A stretch of DNA of 64,000 nucleotides from Limnochorda sp. L945t (GCF_035593305.1 NZ_CP141615.1:992001-1056000); one strand, 5' to 3'; shown: positions 37,836 through 47,218, counted from the first letter of the stretch. Notes: a model not told the origin generated them from the sequence alone. Made by a program: numbers and translations.

Positions 37836-38354
37836 ACGCTCCAGACCGTTGGCTTCGCGCTGGTAACGGGCGGACTCGGCGGCGTGGGCTTGCTGAGAGC
37901 CCAGTCGCTTTCCCGGCGCGTCGAGGAGCTGATCCAGCTCCGGCGGGCGCTCCGGGTGATCGAGGCGGCGGTGCAGCACCTGGCTCTGCCGGCGCCCCAG
38001 GCCTTCGAGCGGGCGGCCCGGGCGACCTCGGGCTGTGTCCGGGCCAGCCTGGCCGGGGCGGCGGACCGGCTCCGATCCGGTCCCGGCCAGCCGGCGGGCG
38101 AGGCGTGGCTGCGAGCGATGGAGAGCGTGGCCGACCGCTGCCATCTGCAGCCGGAGGAGCTCGGCATCTTCCGGGAGCTGTGCCTGCACTTCGGCCGGGT
38201 GGACGCAAGCATGCAGGTCGAGCTGTTGCGAGACGGGGTGGCCCGCCTGGACGGGATCATCGAGCAAGCCCGCCAGGAGAAGGAGCGCCTCGAGCGCCTG
38301 TACCGGTTTTCCGGGCTGGCGATCGGGCTGGCGCTGGCCGTGATGCTCCTGTAG
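37836..38354 (+). CDS. spoIIIAB: stage III sporulation protein AB (non-standard start likely)
   Basis: Membrane-anchored partner of SpoIIIAA. Recognisable blocks are RRVEELIQLRRALRVIEAAV, ICRELCLHFGR-like FRELCLHFGRVD, QARQEKERLERLYR and a C-terminal helix (FSGLAIGLALAVMLL). The first standard start, GTG 37884, would cut into the N-terminal helix (TVGFALVTGGLGGVGLL) that family members have. Upstream in frame the only start-like codon is ACG 37836, 5 bases after GGGGGAGGG and right after the spoIIIAA stop. It gives 172 residues, the family length. The start is inference. Confidence 0.8.
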   Translation, partial: TLQTVGFALVTGGLGGVGLLRAQSLSRRVEELIQLRRALRVIEAAVQHLALPAPQAFERAARATSGCVRASLAGAADRLRSGPGQPAGEAWLRAMESVADRCHLQPEELGIFRELCLHFGRVDASMQVELLRDGVARLDGIIEQARQEKERLERLYRFSGLAIGLALAVMLL

Positions 38355-38363
38355 TCGACGCCG

Positions 38364-38579
38364 GTGGGGGTCGTGGCGATCGTGGACGTGACGTTGATCT
38401 ACCGGATCGCAGGCCTGGGAATCCTGATCGCCATCCTGCACCTTTTCCTCTCTCAGGCAGGTCGGGAAGAGCAGGCCCAGATGCTCAGTCTCGCCGGCGT
38501 CATCATCGTGTTGCTGTGGATCATCCAGCTCATCGGCCAGCTGTTCCGGGACGTGGAGTCGGTTTTCCGGTGGTGGTGA
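38364..38579 (+). CDS. spoIIIAC: stage III sporulation protein AC
   Basis: Small two-helix membrane protein of the SpoIIIA complex. Helices are IYRIAGLGILIAILHLFL and SLAGVIIVLLWIIQLI, with QAGREEQAQ between, as in SpoIIIAC. It has 71 residues from GTG 38364; in-frame GTGs at 38373 and 38382 are alternatives, and the last would match the usual length best. It ends 3 bases before spoIIIAD. Confidence 0.9.
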   Translation: MGVVAIVDVTLIYRIAGLGILIAILHLFLSQAGREEQAQMLSLAGVIIVLLWIIQLIGQLFRDVESVFRWW

Positions 38580-38582
38580 GAG

Positions 38583-38981
38583 GTGGAACTGGTGGCCAAG
38601 GTGGCGGGCGTGGGCCTGGTCGTGACGGTCTGGATCACCCTGCTCAAAGGTCGCACGCCGGAGTTTTCGCTGGCGCTGCTGGTGGCGTTCACGGCTCTCG
38701 CCCTGGGAACGATCGTCGGTCCGCTGCGAGAGGTGGTGGAGACGTTCGGGCGGCTCAACCGGGCCGCAGGGGGCTCGGCGATGTACATCGAGGTCATCCT
38801 CAAGTCCGTGGCCATCGCCTACGTTGCCGGCTTTGCCGCTCAGCTGAGCCGGGATGCGGGACAGCAATCGGTGGCCATGACGGTGGAGACGGTCGGGAAG
38901 GTGGCGGTGCTCGCCAGTGCGCTCCCCGTCTTCGTGGCGCTGCTGGACGCGCTGTGGCGCTTGCTGCCGGCGGTGGGTTGA
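38583..38981 (+). CDS. spoIIIAD: stage III sporulation protein AD
   Basis: Membrane protein of about 132 residues with roughly four helices: VAKVAGVGLVVTVWITLL, FSLALLVAFTALALGTIV, YIEVILKSVAIAYVAGFAAQ and VAVLASALPVFVALLDAL. The segment AYVAGFAAQLSRDAGQQSVA is characteristic of SpoIIIAD. GTG 38583 lies 3 bases after the spoIIIAC stop. Part of the channel between mother cell and forespore. Confidence 0.92.
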   Translation: MELVAKVAGVGLVVTVWITLLKGRTPEFSLALLVAFTALALGTIVGPLREVVETFGRLNRAAGGSAMYIEVILKSVAIAYVAGFAAQLSRDAGQQSVAMTVETVGKVAVLASALPVFVALLDALWRLLPAVG

Positions 38982-38987
38982 CACCCC

Positions 38988-40232
38988 TTGAGCCGATGGA
39001 CGAAGGCCATGGCGACGATCGCCGTCGCCGTGGCGATGGGCGCCGGCAGCTCCCTGGCCGCTACGGCGCAGTTCCCGGGGGGTCGTGTATCGCCCGGCGG
39101 TGCTGCGGGGACCTCCGCCCCGGAAGGCACCGCTCCGCCCCGCATCGTGGAGGAGGTCTACCAAAGGGGCGTGGAGCACGTCGACCTCGAGCGGCTGGAC
39201 GAGCTGTACCGGTCGGTGGACCGGGACGTCCAGGACCGCGTGCGTCTCGATTTCCGGAGGTTTCTCACGACGGCCGGGCGAGAGGGGCTTCCCTCGGCCG
39301 CAGAAGTGCTCGACGCGGCCGTGGCGATCCTGACCCGCGAGCTGGTGGCCAACGCCCGCACCCTGGCCCGGATCGTCGCGCTCAGCTTGCTGGGGGCCGT
39401 GCTGGCGCAACTCGGCAAAGGGGTCGGGGGCCAGGGGGTACAGGACGTGGCGCAGGCCGCCGTGCTCGTGGCCCTGGTCTGGATCGGCCTCGAGAGCCTG
39501 ACGCTCGCCCTGCGAATGGTGGGACAGAGCGTGCAGCAGATGAGCGCCATCGCCCAGGCGGTTATGCCCACCTTGTCGAGCCTCGCGCTTCTGGCGGGCG
39601 CCGGGCCGGCTTCTTTGGCGCTGCACCCCGTCCTGCTCGGAGTGGTGACGCTGGCGGCGACGGTGCTCGAACGGGTGGTGGTGCCCGGCCTGGTCATCGG
39701 GGGAGGCCTGGCGGTGGCCGGCCACGTCGCCCCGGACTTCCCGATCTCCCGCCTCAGCTCCCTGGTGCACCAACTCGCCCTCACGGCGCTGGGGCTCACG
39801 CTGACCATCCTGCTGGGCGCCACCGCCGTACGGGGCGCCATCGCCCCGGTGGCCGATGGGGTGGCGCTGCGCACGGTCAAGTACCTGACCGGCGCCACCG
39901 TGCCGGTGGTGGGGCGGATGATGTCGGAGGCCGTCGAGGTCGTGGCCGGAGGCTCGACCCTCATCCGAAGCGGCATCGGCGTGATCGGGCTCGCTCTCGT
40001 GATGCTTGCCGCGCTGGCCCCGGTATTGAAGCTCCTGGCCGTGATTTTCGTCTACCGTCTGGCGTCGGCCGTGCTTCAGCCGGTCAGCGACCCGCGCATC
40101 GTCGGCGCCCTGGGGGCCATGGGTGACACCCTGGGGCTGCTGCTGTCGGCCCTGGCGGCCACGGTGGTCGTCTTCGTGCTGGCCCTCGCCGCGACGATCG
40201 GAGCCGGCACCATGGCGGTGCTGGCCCGTTGA
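38988..40232 (+). CDS. spoIIIAE: stage III sporulation protein AE
   Basis: Largest membrane subunit of the complex, 414 residues. A signal-peptide-like start (SRWTKAMATIAVAVAMGAGSS) is followed by a short extracytoplasmic part, then about eight helices. Conserved blocks include MPTLSSLALLAGAGPASLALHP, the VRGAIAPVADGVALRTVKYL segment and PVLKLLAVIFVYRLASAVLQPVSD. The start TTG 38988 has no clear ribosome site, so it probably depends on coupling to spoIIIAD, which ends 6 bases upstream. Confidence 0.93.
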   Translation: MSRWTKAMATIAVAVAMGAGSSLAATAQFPGGRVSPGGAAGTSAPEGTAPPRIVEEVYQRGVEHVDLERLDELYRSVDRDVQDRVRLDFRRFLTTAGREGLPSAAEVLDAAVAILTRELVANARTLARIVALSLLGAVLAQLGKGVGGQGVQDVAQAAVLVALVWIGLESLTLALRMVGQSVQQMSAIAQAVMPTLSSLALLAGAGPASLALHPVLLGVVTLAATVLERVVVPGLVIGGGLAVAGHVAPDFPISRLSSLVHQLALTALGLTLTILLGATAVRGAIAPVADGVALRTVKYLTGATVPVVGRMMSEAVEVVAGGSTLIRSGIGVIGLALVMLAALAPVLKLLAVIFVYRLASAVLQPVSDPRIVGALGAMGDTLGLLLSALAATVVVFVLALAATIGAGTMAVLAR

Positions 40233-40274
40233 GCGGCGCGCGAAGGCCGGGATCCCGGCGGAGGAGGTGAGGGA

Positions 40275-40820
40275 GTGAGCGGGCTTGCCCACTGGGCCCA
40301 GCAGATCATGGCCCTGCTGCTCTTGTTCGTGCTGGTGTCGCTGCTGATACCGGAGGGGAACCTGCGGGGCACGGTGCGCTCCGTGATGGGGCTCGTGCTG
40401 GTGGCGGCCGTGCTGCGGCCCGTCGCCGACCTGGTGGAGAACGCCGGCCTGGCCGGCGCCCCGGCCGGAGCGTGGCTGGAGCAGCTGGTACCCGGCGGGC
40501 CGCCGGCGGCCTCCGGCGCGCCGCTCCTGCGAGAGGGCATCGGCGAGGCGATGGCGGCCCAGGCCGTCGATGGCCTCGACGGCGCCGTCCGGGCGGTGGT
40601 AACCCAGGCGATGGAAGGCCAGGGATACGAGGTCCTGGACGTCCGGGTGGAGCCGGGGACGAGCCGCGCCTCCCAAGGGAGCCTTTCGGCCGGCGTGCGG
40701 ATGGAGATCCGGGCGCGGCGCCGGTCCGAGACCGCCCCCCCTCTCTCCCGGGTGGGCGCCTACGTGGCGGCGCTCGCAGGCGTCGACGACGCTTCGGTTC
40801 GCATCGATCTCGAGCCATAG
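40275..40820 (+). CDS. spoIIIAF: stage III sporulation protein AF
   Basis: 181 residues: two N-terminal helices (QIMALLLLFVLVSLLIP and VMGLVLVAAVLRPVADL) and then a soluble domain with ring-building-motif character (VTQAMEGQGYEVLDVRVE). GTG 40275 follows GGAGGAGGTGAGGG. Position in the operon and the LLIPEGNLRGTVRSVMGLVL block identify it. Similarity of SpoIIIAF to other families is low, so the order of genes is important support. Confidence 0.88.
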   Translation: MSGLAHWAQQIMALLLLFVLVSLLIPEGNLRGTVRSVMGLVLVAAVLRPVADLVENAGLAGAPAGAWLEQLVPGGPPAASGAPLLREGIGEAMAAQAVDGLDGAVRAVVTQAMEGQGYEVLDVRVEPGTSRASQGSLSAGVRMEIRARRRSETAPPLSRVGAYVAALAGVDDASVRIDLEP

Positions 40821-40836
40821 GGGGGTCCTGGCGACG

Positions 40837-41538
40837 GTGCTGGAAGATCGCCCGTCCGGGCGCTTCGGCGAAGGATCGTCCGGCCTCAAGCCGGCCTGGC
40901 TGAAGCGGTGGGCCGAGCTGGTGAAGCTCCCGCCGGCCCAGGCCAGGACGGCGGCGCTGCTGGTGGCGGCCGCCGCCGTGGGCATCGGGCTCATGGGCCT
41001 GCCCGACTTCATGGGCCAGCAGCCGGACCGAACGGGAACGGGTAAGAGCCTCGTCACCTCGGGTCCGCCGGGGGCCGCTCCGGCCGCGGCCGTCGCCCCT
41101 GCGGTGCCGGAAGCCCCCGGGTACGCGCAGGAGGTCGAGCGGGAGCTGGAGGCGATCCTGGGCCTCATGGACGGCGTGGGAAGCGTCAAAGTGATGATCA
41201 CGTGGGATCAGGCGTCCGAACAGGTGATCGCATACAACGAAACCGTAGACGAGCGCGCTTCCCCTCCCGGCCTGCCGGGCGAAGGCGCCCCGCGCTCGAC
41301 TCCCTCCTCGCCGGTGAGCGAGCGCAGGGAGGAGCGGCAGGCGGTCATCATCCGGGACGCCGACGGGCGCCGGGAAGGCCCCATCGTTCTGACCGAGCGG
41401 TATCCGAGGGTCCGGGGGGTGGTGGTGGTCGCCGACGGGGCCCGTGACCCGCGGATCCGCCTGGCGATCCAGCGGGCCGTGTCGGCGGCATTAGGAGTGG
41501 CCCCGTACCGTATCCATGTACAAGCCAAGCGCCGGTAG
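40837..41538 (+). CDS. spoIIIAG: stage III sporulation protein AG
   Basis: Ring-forming component of the mother cell-forespore channel. One helix (ARTAALLVAAAAVGIGLMG, about 47-66), a Pro/Ala linker, then the ring-building domain: LEAILGLMDGVGSVKVMITW, a variable insertion, and the conserved PRVRGVVVVADGARDPRIRLAIQRAVSA-type block ending near RIHVQAKRR. 233 residues is typical. GTG 40837. Confidence 0.93.
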   Translation: MLEDRPSGRFGEGSSGLKPAWLKRWAELVKLPPAQARTAALLVAAAAVGIGLMGLPDFMGQQPDRTGTGKSLVTSGPPGAAPAAAVAPAVPEAPGYAQEVERELEAILGLMDGVGSVKVMITWDQASEQVIAYNETVDERASPPGLPGEGAPRSTPSSPVSERREERQAVIIRDADGRREGPIVLTERYPRVRGVVVVADGARDPRIRLAIQRAVSAALGVAPYRIHVQAKRR

Positions 41539-41555
41539 AGAGAGGTGATGGGCGG

Positions 41556-42263
41556 ATGTTTTACGCGCTCAACATCAAGGCGTTCAGATGGTGGCTGGTC
41601 GGGTTGGTGGCCGGGCTGGTCGGGTGGGGCCTCTGGACTGCCCTGGGACACGCGCCCGGGCCGGGGATCCCGATGGCGTTCGAGCGCAACTTCGCTCCGG
41701 CCCCCGCGAGCGTCCCGGCGTTGTCGGAGGAAGGGGCGCCGAAGGCGACGCCAGCCGAGGACGGGGGCGGCACCGACGCAGCCGTCGCCACCGTTCCCGA
41801 GGCGGCCCCTGAGCGGGCTCCGGCGGCAAGCCCTCGCGAGCCGGTCGTGGGGCGGCCCGGCGCAACGTGGCGGGCCGATCCGAATGACTTTCGCGCCGAG
41901 CGTGAACGGCTGCGCAGCCAGGAGATGGAGACGGTCCAGCGCATCCTGGACGATCCGAAGGCCTCGGAAGCGCGCAAGGCGGAAGCGCAAGGCCAGCTCC
42001 TCAAGCTGCTGGAACGCAGCCGACGGGAGATCGAGGTCGAACAGCTGTTGCAGTCGGCGGGGATTCCCGATCCGGTGGTGAGCATCGGGGAATCGGGCGT
42101 CCAGGTGGTGGTCCCGCAGCCGCTTTCGGCCCAGGGCGCAGCCCGCATCGGTGAACTCGTCGCACGTATGGCCGGCGTGCGGAGGGAAAACATTTCTATC
42201 ATTGACAGCCTCACCGCGTTCGGGGGCGGTCGAGCCTGGGAGGAAAGTGGCGCCGGGCGGTGA
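41556..42263 (+). CDS. spoIIIAH: stage III sporulation protein AH
   Basis: Mother-cell subunit that binds forespore SpoIIQ. A short N-terminus, one helix (WWLVGLVAGLVGWGLWTAL), a long Ala/Pro/Glu linker, and a C-terminal ring domain with RLRSQEMETVQRILDDPKAS, EIEVEQLLQSAGIPDPVVS and GAARIGELVARMAGVRRENI. 235 residues fits. ATG 41556 follows GAGAGGTGATGGG. SpoIIQ itself is not in the window. Confidence 0.93.
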   Translation: MFYALNIKAFRWWLVGLVAGLVGWGLWTALGHAPGPGIPMAFERNFAPAPASVPALSEEGAPKATPAEDGGGTDAAVATVPEAAPERAPAASPREPVVGRPGATWRADPNDFRAERERLRSQEMETVQRILDDPKASEARKAEAQGQLLKLLERSRREIEVEQLLQSAGIPDPVVSIGESGVQVVVPQPLSAQGAARIGELVARMAGVRRENISIIDSLTAFGGGRAWEESGAGR

Positions 42264-42311
42264 AGTACCCGCGCTGTGGCAAGCCGGGGACAGGAGGTTG
42301 AGGGGGCCGAC

Positions 42312-42821
<510 letters not shown>

Positions 42822-42893
42822 ACGTCCTGCCGATTGCGGTTCCAGCGTTCGACGAATACGCGACACCGACGGCCGAGGTGGCGGGACCAGCCT

Positions 42894-44252
42894 GTGTTTC
42901 AAAAGGTACTCATTGCCAATCGCGGCGAAATCGCGCTCCGTATCCTCAGGGCATGCCGGGAGCTCGGGGTCCGCACCGTCGCGGTCTACTCCGAGGCCGA
43001 CCGCGACAGCCTTCCCGTGCGGCTGGCGGACGAATCGTACTGCGTCGGGCCCGCCCCCTCCAGCCGGAGCTACCTCAACATCCCCAACATCATCAGCGCC
43101 GCGCTGCTGTCGGGCGCCGACGCCATTCACCCGGGGTACGGTTACCTGGCGGAGCGGGCCGACTTCGCGGAGATCTGCGAGAGCCACGGCCTGGTCTTCA
43201 TCGGCCCTCCGGCCTCTGCCATCGAGTCGATGGGGGACAAGCTCAGGGCCCGCCAGCGAGTACGGGAGGCCGGAGTGCCGGTACTGCCGGGCAGCGACGG
43301 CCCGGTGTCGGACGAGCAGGACGCGGTGCGCGTGGCGGAGGCCGTGGGCTATCCCGTGATGGTGAAGGCGGCTGCCGGCGGGGGCGGCCGGGGGATGCGG
43401 GTAGCTCGCACGCCCGAGGAGCTGCGACGGGTGCTGCAGGCTGCCCGGGCGGAGGCGGAGTCGGCCTTCGGCGACGGGACGCTGTACCTCGAGCAGCTCC
43501 TGCCGGACGCCCGGCACATCGAGGTGCAGGTGCTGGCCGACCAGTACGGCCACATGGTGCACCTCGGCGAACGGGAGTGTTCGATCCAGAGGCGGCACCA
43601 GAAAATCGTCGAAGAGGCCCCGTCTCCCATGGTGGACGAGGCGTTGCGCCGGCGGATGGGGGAGGCGGCCCTCAGGGTCGCCCGAGCCGTGACTTACGTC
43701 AACGCGGGCACGGTCGAGTTCCTGGTGGACCCCGAAGGACACTTCTACTTCCTGGAGATGAACACCCGGGTGCAGGTCGAGCACGGGGTCACCGAGATGG
43801 TGACCGGGGTCGATCTGGTGAAAGCCCAGATCCGCATCGCCGCCGGGGAGGAGCTCACCCTGGCGCAAGAGGACATCCGGCTCGACGGCCACGCGATCGA
43901 GTGCCGCGTCAACTGCGAAGACCCCGAGACGTTCACCCCCTCCCCGGGCACCATCACCGGGTTGTGGCTGCCGGGCGGGCCGGGGGTGCGGGTGGACACG
44001 GCCATCTACGCGGGCTACACGGTGCCTCCTTACTACGACTCGTTGCTGGCCAAGCTGATGGCGTGGGGTCAGCAACGGGAGGAGGCCGTCGCGAGGATGG
44101 CCTCGGCGCTGGCCGAGTTGCGCATCGAAGGCGTCCGGACCAACGTGGAGTTTTTGAGGCGGGTGGTGAGTTCGCCCGAGTTTGGCGAGGGACGGCTTTC
44201 CACCGACTTCGTCGAACGGGTCATGCACGTGCACGTCCCGGGCGGCCGTTGA
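42894..44252 (+). CDS. accC: acetyl-CoA carboxylase biotin carboxylase subunit
   Basis: ATP-dependent carboxylation of biotin on AccB. An ATP-grasp enzyme starting QKVLIANRGEIALRI, with HPGYGYLAERADF, the Gly-rich KAAAGGGGRGMRV, GERECSIQRRHQKIVEEAPSP and MNTRVQVEHGVTEMVTG. GTG 42894 places the start two residues before the conserved KVLIANRGEIA, giving 452 residues. A TTG at 42834 extends 20 residues without conserved sequence. The carboxyltransferase genes accA/accD are not in the window. Confidence 0.96.
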   Translation: MFQKVLIANRGEIALRILRACRELGVRTVAVYSEADRDSLPVRLADESYCVGPAPSSRSYLNIPNIISAALLSGADAIHPGYGYLAERADFAEICESHGLVFIGPPASAIESMGDKLRARQRVREAGVPVLPGSDGPVSDEQDAVRVAEAVGYPVMVKAAAGGGGRGMRVARTPEELRRVLQAARAEAESAFGDGTLYLEQLLPDARHIEVQVLADQYGHMVHLGERECSIQRRHQKIVEEAPSPMVDEALRRRMGEAALRVARAVTYVNAGTVEFLVDPEGHFYFLEMNTRVQVEHGVTEMVTGVDLVKAQIRIAAGEELTLAQEDIRLDGHAIECRVNCEDPETFTPSPGTITGLWLPGGPGVRVDTAIYAGYTVPPYYDSLLAKLMAWGQQREEAVARMASALAELRIEGVRTNVEFLRRVVSSPEFGEGRLSTDFVERVMHVHVPGGR

Positions 44253-44290
44253 CCGGGGGCCCGGCGCTCCGGAAGGAGCGGCCGGGGCTT

Positions 44291-44299
44291 TGCTATAAT
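44291..44299 (+). promoter_or_regulatory. extended -10 promoter before asp23
   Basis: TGC directly followed by TATAAT (44294-44299), 39 bases after accC ends and 48 bases before the asp23 GTG. A hairpin (GCTCC GGAA GGAGC, 44266-44279) lies just upstream and could end accC transcription. No good -35 at 16-18 bases. Confidence 0.6.
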
Positions 44300-44346
44300 G
44301 GGCTTGCCCGCGTGCGCACGGCCCGTTCGAAGGAAGGGGCTGTTGA

Positions 44347-44832
44347 GTGGTGGATGCGGAGCACTGGCCGGGTGACGAGCGCGGCGCAGGGCCGGCACCA
44401 TCCGGCGACGCGGTGGGCGAGGGCATGGGGGCCGACGCGTCGGAAGGGTTCATCGAGTCGCAGGAAGGGGAGCTCGGCGAGGTCCGGATCGCCAACGAGG
44501 TCGTGAGCACCATCGCCGGGCTCGCCGCGGTGGAGGTCGAGGGAGTCGCGGGGATGACCGGCGGCCTCGCCGGCGGCATCGCGGAGATGCTGGGGCGCCG
44601 CAACCTGTCACGAGGGGTGCGGGTCGAGGTCGGGCAGCACCAGGCGGCCATCGACCTCTTCATCGTCATCCAGTACGGCGTACGGATCCCCGACGTGGCG
44701 TGGAAAGTCCAGGAGAACGTGAAGCGCCAGATCGAAACCATGACCGGCCTCGAGGTCACGGAGGTCAACGTGCACGTGCAGGGGGTTCAGCTGCCCCAGC
44801 CGGAGCGGACCGAAGAGAGTCGGGTGCGTTGA
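44347..44832 (+). CDS. Asp23/Gls24 family envelope stress response protein
   Basis: 161 residues. After an acidic, Gly-rich N-terminus of about 40 residues the Asp23 domain begins: GEVRIANEVVSTIAGLAAVEVEGVAGM, LSRGVRVEVGQHQAAIDLFIVIQYG and IPDVAWKVQENVKRQIETMTGLEVTEVNVHV. Members are membrane-associated through AmaP and respond to envelope stress. Two GTGs in tandem (44347, 44350) form the start. A strong extended -10 lies upstream. The amaP gene follows 15 bases later. Confidence 0.92.
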   Translation: MVDAEHWPGDERGAGPAPSGDAVGEGMGADASEGFIESQEGELGEVRIANEVVSTIAGLAAVEVEGVAGMTGGLAGGIAEMLGRRNLSRGVRVEVGQHQAAIDLFIVIQYGVRIPDVAWKVQENVKRQIETMTGLEVTEVNVHVQGVQLPQPERTEESRVR

Positions 44833-44847
44833 GGAAGGAGTCAGGGC

Positions 44848-45465
44848 GTGTATCCGCTGAGCGGTTCGACCTCGGCATCGTCGGCGGCCCAGGGTGAAGG
44901 CGAGCCTCCGGGGCGCTTGCCCGTGATCGACCGGGCGCTGGTCCTGGTGGCCGGCCTCGTGGTGGTGGCGGTCGGCTTCGTCGGTATGACCGTGGGGCTG
45001 TTCGGATGGGATGCCGGGTCGACGCTCTCCTGGTGGGTCGCCCAGGACCCCAACCGCGGGCGGGTACTGGTCTCGGCCGTCGGCGCCGCGCTGGCCGTCA
45101 TCGGGGCGGCAGCTTTGCGGCCGGCCGTGCGCAGCGCGGGCCGGGACCGGACCATCGTGCGTTCGACGAGCCTGGGAGAGGTCCACATCTCGGTGCGGGC
45201 CATCCAGACCCTGGCCCGGCGGGCGGCCTCCCAGGTGCAGGGGATCCGGGAGGCCGAAGTCCAGGTGACCCCCTCTTCCGTGGGGGACGTCAACGTTCGG
45301 GTCATCCTGACCGTGGCCCCCGACGAGCCCATCCCGGAGCTGTGCGACCAGGTCCAGTCTCGCATCGACCAGTACCTGCGCCAGACGGCCGGCGTCAGCT
45401 GCGGGCAGATCCGTCTGGTGGTCAGGGGGATTTCCCGGGACGGCCACCGTTCCCGGTCGGAGTAG
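44848..45465 (+). CDS. amaP: alkaline shock response membrane anchor protein AmaP
   Basis: 205 residues: two helices (ALVLVAGLVVVAVGFVGMTV and VLVSAVGAALAVIGAAAL) and a cytoplasmic Asp23-like domain with GEVHISVRAIQTLARRAA, IREAEVQVTPSS, VNVRVILTVAPDEPIPEL and GVSCGQIRLVVRGI. Homologues anchor Asp23 to the membrane. GTG 44848. Adjacent asp23-amaP genes suggest the two act together. Confidence 0.9.
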   Translation: MYPLSGSTSASSAAQGEGEPPGRLPVIDRALVLVAGLVVVAVGFVGMTVGLFGWDAGSTLSWWVAQDPNRGRVLVSAVGAALAVIGAAALRPAVRSAGRDRTIVRSTSLGEVHISVRAIQTLARRAASQVQGIREAEVQVTPSSVGDVNVRVILTVAPDEPIPELCDQVQSRIDQYLRQTAGVSCGQIRLVVRGISRDGHRSRSE

Positions 45466-45483
45466 GGGCAAAAGGGGCAGGCC

Positions 45484-45891
45484 ATGAGCAGGCGTCTGGC
45501 CCGCGAAGTGGCGCTGCGGGTCTTGTTCCAGGTCGACGTGGGGAAGGCCAACTGGCAGGCCGCCCTGGAGCGGAGCCTCAAGGAAGTCCCGCTCTCTCCG
45601 GTCCAGCAGGAGTTCGGGCGCCAGCTGGTGGAAGGCGTCATCAACCACCAGCAGGAGATCGACCGGCTCATCTCGCGCTTTGCCATCGATTGGACGCTGG
45701 ACCGGATGGCCAACGTCGATCGCAACGTCATGCGCATCGCGCTGTTCGAGATCCTCTATCTCAAGGACATCCCGCCGAGCGTCTCCATCAACGAGGCGGT
45801 CGAGCTGGCCAAGAAGTACGGCGACCAGGACTCCGGCAAGTTCGTCAACGGGATCCTCGGTAACGTGGTGCGCCATGTCGACCACAGCTGA
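45484..45891 (+). CDS. nusB: transcription antitermination factor NusB
   Basis: RNA-binding protein for rRNA antitermination. All-helical domain with AREVALRVLFQVDVG, FAIDWTLDRMANVDRNVMRIALFEILY, and IPPSVSINEAVELAKKYGDQDSGKFVNGILG. 135 residues is typical. ATG 45484 follows AAAGGGGCAGGCC. It overlaps xseA by 17 bases; the folD gene found between them in some Firmicutes is absent. Confidence 0.95.
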   Translation: MSRRLAREVALRVLFQVDVGKANWQAALERSLKEVPLSPVQQEFGRQLVEGVINHQQEIDRLISRFAIDWTLDRMANVDRNVMRIALFEILYLKDIPPSVSINEAVELAKKYGDQDSGKFVNGILGNVVRHVDHS

Positions 45892-47218
45892 GCCAGGGGC
45901 GGCGGCCGGCGCGCCGTCCCCTTGGTCCGTGGCGCTGCCCGGTGGCCGGGTGTGGACCGTTTCCCAGCTGACGGAGAAGATCCGCAGCCGGTTGGCCACC
46001 GACCTGAGCCTGCAGCAGGTGGCAGTGGCGGGCGAGGTGACGGGGTTCAAGGCGCACAGCGCCTCCGGGCACCTCTACTTTTCCCTGAAGGATTCGGCCA
46101 GCCGCATCCCCTGCGTGATGTGGCGCAGCCACGCGCAGCGGCTCGCCTTGCGGGTCCAGGACGGGGACCAGGTGGTGGCCACCGGGTACGTGGACGTCTA
46201 CCCGCCCGGAGGCGCCTACCAGCTCTACGTCCAGGGGTTGTACCCGGTGGGTCGGGGCCTGCTCCACGCCCGGCTGCAGGCCCTCTACCGGAGGCTCTCC
46301 TCCGAGGGCCTGTTCGACCCGGCGCGCAAGCGTCCCGTGCCGAAGTGGCCGAAGAGCGTGGGGGTCGTCACTTCGCTCGACGGGGCGGCCTTGCGCGACA
46401 TCCGGGCCACTTTCCGGCGCCGGAGCCCGGCCACGCCGCTCATCGTCTGCCCGGCGCGGGTACAGGGCGAGGGCAGCGTGGAGAGCGTCCTCTCCGCCCT
46501 GCAGCGCATCACCCGGTTCCCCGGGGTGGACGTCGTCATCCTGGCCCGCGGCGGGGGTGCCGCCGACGACCTGTGGGTCTTCAACGACGAGCGCCTGGTC
46601 CGGGCCGTGGCGGCCTCGCCGGTGCCCGTGGTGTGCGCGATCGGGCACGAGATCGACGTCACGCTGGTGGAGCTCGCCGCCGACGTACGGGCCTCCACCC
46701 CCACGGCCGCCGCCGAGCTGGCCGGCCCGGACGAGGCCGCGGCCGCCGGTTCGCTGCAGCAGTACCGGTGGCGGCTCGATCGGGCGATACGGCGCCATGT
46801 CGGGCTTTCCCGGGAACAGGTGGAGCGGCTCGCACGCCACCGGCTGCTCCAGCAGCCGCAGCGCTGGTTGGCCACCTACCGCCAGCAGGTGGACGAACTG
46901 CGGGCCAGGGCCGATTGGCAGATGCGGCGCCGCCTCGAAGCGCCCCGCCTGGCGCTGGCGCGTCTCGGGGAAAGGCTTGCGGCCACCAACCCGCTACAGC
47001 TGTTGGCGAGGGGATACGCCCTGGCCGAGAACGAAACGACGGCGCGGCGTATCCGGAGCGTGGCCGACGCCAGCCCGGGACAGCGGGTGCGGCTGTGGGT
47101 GGCCGACGGCTCGCTCGGCTGCGAGGTGCGGGAGCGAACGCCCGGAGTGCCGTGGAGGAGGGCCGCCGACCCGCCGGGCTCTGCCGGAGCGGGACCACGC
47201 GAAGGGGAAGCCAGATGA
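45875..47218 (+). CDS. xseA: exodeoxyribonuclease VII large subunit
   Basis: Catalytic subunit of exonuclease VII. An N-terminal OB fold (VAVAGEVTGFKAHSASGHLYFSLKD) is followed by the nuclease domain with SVGVVTSLDGAALRDI, ILARGGGAADDLWVFNDERLVRAVA, and CAIGHEIDVTLVELAADVRASTPTAAAEL. A coiled-coil region and the C-terminal LLARGYAL motif come next. ATG 45875 lies within the nusB end. 447 residues. The last 30 residues are Pro/Gly-rich. The stop overlaps xseB as ATGA. Confidence 0.95.
   Translation: MSTTAEPGAAAGAPSPWSVALPGGRVWTVSQLTEKIRSRLATDLSLQQVAVAGEVTGFKAHSASGHLYFSLKDSASRIPCVMWRSHAQRLALRVQDGDQVVATGYVDVYPPGGAYQLYVQGLYPVGRGLLHARLQALYRRLSSEGLFDPARKRPVPKWPKSVGVVTSLDGAALRDIRATFRRRSPATPLIVCPARVQGEGSVESVLSALQRITRFPGVDVVILARGGGAADDLWVFNDERLVRAVAASPVPVVCAIGHEIDVTLVELAADVRASTPTAAAELAGPDEAAAAGSLQQYRWRLDRAIRRHVGLSREQVERLARHRLLQQPQRWLATYRQQVDELRARADWQMRRRLEAPRLALARLGERLAATNPLQLLARGYALAENETTARRIRSVADASPGQRVRLWVADGSLGCEVRERTPGVPWRRAADPPGSAGAGPREGEAR

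Noticed and set aside
37590-41201. A 1203-codon open frame on the - strand across spoIIIAA-AG
   Set aside because: It mirrors conserved spoIIIA genes on the + strand. High G+C makes stop codons rare in the shadow frame, and the translated sequence is His/Arg/Gln-rich without domains.
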